From the NCBI RefSeq assembly GCF_032854445.1, contig NW_027018170.1:1-64000 (forward strand): 64,000 nt of DNA, given 5' to 3'. Position 1 is the first letter of the stretch, and each line of letters starts with the position of its first letter. The DNA is from Liolophura sinensis. Lineage: Eukaryota > Mollusca > Polyplacophora > Chitonida > Chitonidae. Both the position numbers and the translations under genes were made by a program. The notes under the pieces are model-generated. The model was not told where the DNA came from and ran no database searches. It saw only the letters and a program-made list of their open reading frames with translations. Below are positions 61,923-64,000 of this stretch, piece by piece.

Positions 61923-64000
61923 ATGTGCCCTTCGGTAGCCCAGACGACGTCAATCTTTGGGCCAAGCCCATTTAACTCACCCAACAAATGTCTTACTTCT
62001 AAGTCGAAGACAAACTCAATGTCTTTATCTACATGTAGAAAAACCACACCATTTGTATATAAAAAAAACACAAGGTACATGAAACAGTCCGCTGTAAAAA
62101 GTACAATTGAACACTGACCCACATCAATAAGGTGCCGAAAGATGCGCAATTGGGCCAGGCATCTCCAGCTGTTTAAAAATTGCAAATTTCTATGGTTTCA
62201 ATAGATTAAGAGCCGTTTGCTGGGCACGTGATCTTGACATCATTGATTATTCATTTGTGGCTACAGCCAAAAGTATTGGTCGGACAGCAACGCGGTTTGC
62301 ACCATTCGATTTCTCGTGACAAAATACGTCGGATTAGCCTTTTACCAGCAGCATTGGAACAGTTTTTTCTACTTTTGGATTTTTGCCTGTTCTTTTTGCG
62401 CCATTGAAATCGGCTACATTAAACTATGTACAATCGCGACTGGTCATTACTATATTCAACTTTTCATTATAAGTTATGTGCCCTTCGGTAGCCCAGACGA
62501 CGTCAAATCTTTGGGCCCAAGCCCATTTATCTAACCCAGCAAATGTCTTACTTCTAAGTCGAAGACAAACTCAATGTCTTTATCTACATGTAGAAAAACC
62601 ACACCATTTGTATATAAAAAAAACACAAGGTACTTGATACAATCCGCTGTAAAAAGTACAATTGAACACTGACCCACATCAATAAGGTGCCAAAGGATGC
62701 GCAATTGGGCCAGGCATCTCCAGCTGTTGAAAAATTGCAATTTTCTATGGTTCCATGGAGTAAGAGCCGTTGCTGGGCACGTGATCTTGACATCATTGAT
62801 TATTCATTTGTGGCTACAGCCAAAAGTATTGGTCGCAGAGCAACGCGGTTTGCACCATTCGATTTCTCGTCACAAAATACGTCGGATTAGCTTCTTACCA
62901 GCAGCATTTGAACAGTTTTTCTACTTTTGGATTTTTTGCCTGGTCTTTTTGCGAATTGAAATCGGCTACATTAACTATGTACAATCGCGACTGGTCATTA
63001 CTATATTCAACTTTTCATTATAAGTTATGTGCCCTTCGTAGCCCAGACGACGTCAAATCTTTGGGCCAAGCCCATTTAACTCACCCAGCAAATGTCTTAC
63101 TTCTAAGTCGAAGACAAACTCAATGTCTTTATCTACATGTAGAAAAACCACACCATTTGTATATAAAAAAAACACAAGGTACATGAAACAGTCCGCTGTA
63201 AAAAGTACAATTGAACACTGACCCACATCAATAAGGTGCCGAAAGATGCGCAATTGGGCCAGGCATCTCCAGCTGTTGAAAAATTGCAAATTTCTATGGT
63301 TTCCATGGAGTAAGAGCCGTTGCTGGGCACGTGATCTTGACATCATTGATTATTCATTTGTGGCTACAGCCAAAAGTATTGGCCGCAGAGCAACGCGGTT
63401 TGCACCATTCGATTTCTCGTCACAAAATACGTCGGATTAGCTTCTTACCAGCAGCATTGAAACAGTTTTTCTACTTTTGGATTTTTGCCGGGTTTTTTTT
63501 GCGAATTGAAATCGGCTACATTAACTATGTACAATCGCGACTGGTCATTACTATATTCAACTTTTCATTATAAGTTATGTGCCCTTCGGTAGCCCAGACG
63601 ACGTCAAATCTTTGGGCCAAGCCATTTAACTCACCCAGCAATGTCTTACTTCTAAGTCGAAGACAAACTCAATGTCCTTTATCTACATGTAGAAAAACCA
63701 CACCATTTGTATATAAAAAAAAACACAAGGTACTTGATACAATACGCTGTAAAAAGTACAATTGAACACTGACCCACATCAATAAGGTGTCAAAGGATGC
63801 GCAATTGGGCCAGGCATCTCCAGCTGTTGAAAAATTGCAAATTTCCTTGGTTTCCATGGAGTAAGAGCCGTTGCTGGGCCACGTGATCTTGACATCATTG
63901 ATTATTCATTTGTGGCTACAGCCAAAAGTATTGGTTGGATAGCAACGCGGTTTGCACCATTCGATTTCTCGTCACAAAATACGTCGGATTAGCCTCTTAC
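61923..64000 (+). repeat. Right-hand end monomers, some with catgaaacag and cgcagagc marks
   Basis: The copies at 61923 and 63027 share catgaaacagtcc, a variant of the B/C state. Several here carry tcgcagagc or ccgcagagc and gcttcttacc, which are absent from the left 60 kb. The 61923 copy also has gtttaaaaattg, tttcaatagattaag and, at the start of the next copy, catttatctaaccc. The array continues past base 64000 without sign of an edge. Confidence 0.78.

Larger units (their letters stand above)
1..64000 (+). repeat. 550-bp satellite DNA array, about 116 head-to-tail monomers
   Basis: Every part of the window aligns to one monomer, always in the same orientation, with no spacer and no foreign insertion. 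Monomer starts (ATG of atgtgcccttcggtagccc): 314, 864, 1414, 1962, 2511, 3061, 3610, 4160, 4711, 5261, 5811, 6361, 6910, 7460, 8010, 8560, 9110, 9661, 10210, 10760, 11311, 11864, 12416, 12966, 13513, 14065, 14618, 15166, 15715, 16266, 16816, 17366, then about every 550 bp to 31116, 31666, 32214, 32767, 33318, 33867, and on to 56415, 56958, 57511, 58064, 58615, 59167, 59717, 60266, 60819, 61369, 61923, 62476, 63027 and 63577. Spacing is 543 to 554 bp. The array runs off both ends of the window, so its full length is unknown. Long homogeneous arrays like this are typical of eukaryotic heterochromatin; the chromosomal position is inference. Confidence 0.99.

Noticed and set aside
1-64000. Tandem gene cluster (5S rRNA, U snRNA, spliced-leader RNA or histone genes)
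   Set aside because: None of the conserved parts of these genes that I know is present on either strand. The ttcggtagcc start only superficially recalls the 5' ends of U6 or spliced-leader RNAs.
1-64000. CRISPR array
   Set aside because: Repeats are 550 bp and contiguous, with no short repeat/spacer alternation and no cas genes.
1-64000. Mobile element origin, with terminal repeats or a transposase
   Set aside because: No long terminal or inverted repeats, target-site duplications, or transposase or reverse-transcriptase motifs were seen in any frame.

Overview
The whole 64 kb window is one uninterrupted satellite DNA array. A monomer of about 550 bp is repeated head to tail in one orientation, about 116.4 times. 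Taking each monomer from the ATG of the conserved motif atgtgcccttcggtagccc, the first start is at 314 and the last at 63577, an average period of 550.1 bp over 115 intervals. I found no unique sequence, transposon, inversion, RNA gene or credible protein-coding gene. The short open reading frames on both strands are shadows of the repeat: they recur every 550 bp and shift frame when a homopolymer changes length.

The sequence points to a eukaryotic chromosome, most likely a heterochromatic block (pericentromeric, subtelomeric, sex or B chromosome), probably from an animal. Nothing in it identifies the species. The reference monomer (5261-5810) is 40.4% G+C by hand count. It holds 19 CpG, close to the roughly 22 expected by chance, so the array does not look CpG-depleted.

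Monomers fall into recognisable haplotypes (labelled A-E, F-K, L, M, N, P, Q, X, Y, Z here) defined by linked substitutions, and these form several higher-order repeats. There is a five-monomer cycle A-B-C-D-E at 3610-6360, with a second copy at 6361-8559. A seven-monomer unit of exactly 3850 bp (F-C-G-H-I-J-K) occurs twice at 17366-25065 with only about three substitutions seen by eye. A three-monomer unit X-Y-Z of 1650 bp occurs twice at 25615-28914. A larger segment at 33867-40160 recurs at 42116-50061 with a three-monomer insertion. The right end (57511-61922) resembles 27265-30565 about 31 kb away.

Other points of note are one strongly diverged monomer at about 14505-14890; chimeric monomers whose switch points repeatedly fall in the same conserved core; conserved short palindromes and a TATATAAAA-like element in nearly every monomer; and stretches rich in single-base indels (start of window, 11.3-14.1 kb, 46-50 kb, 51.8-64 kb) that look like uncorrected consensus error. 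I did not find a new gene system. What is interesting here is the evolution and possible chromatin role of the array.
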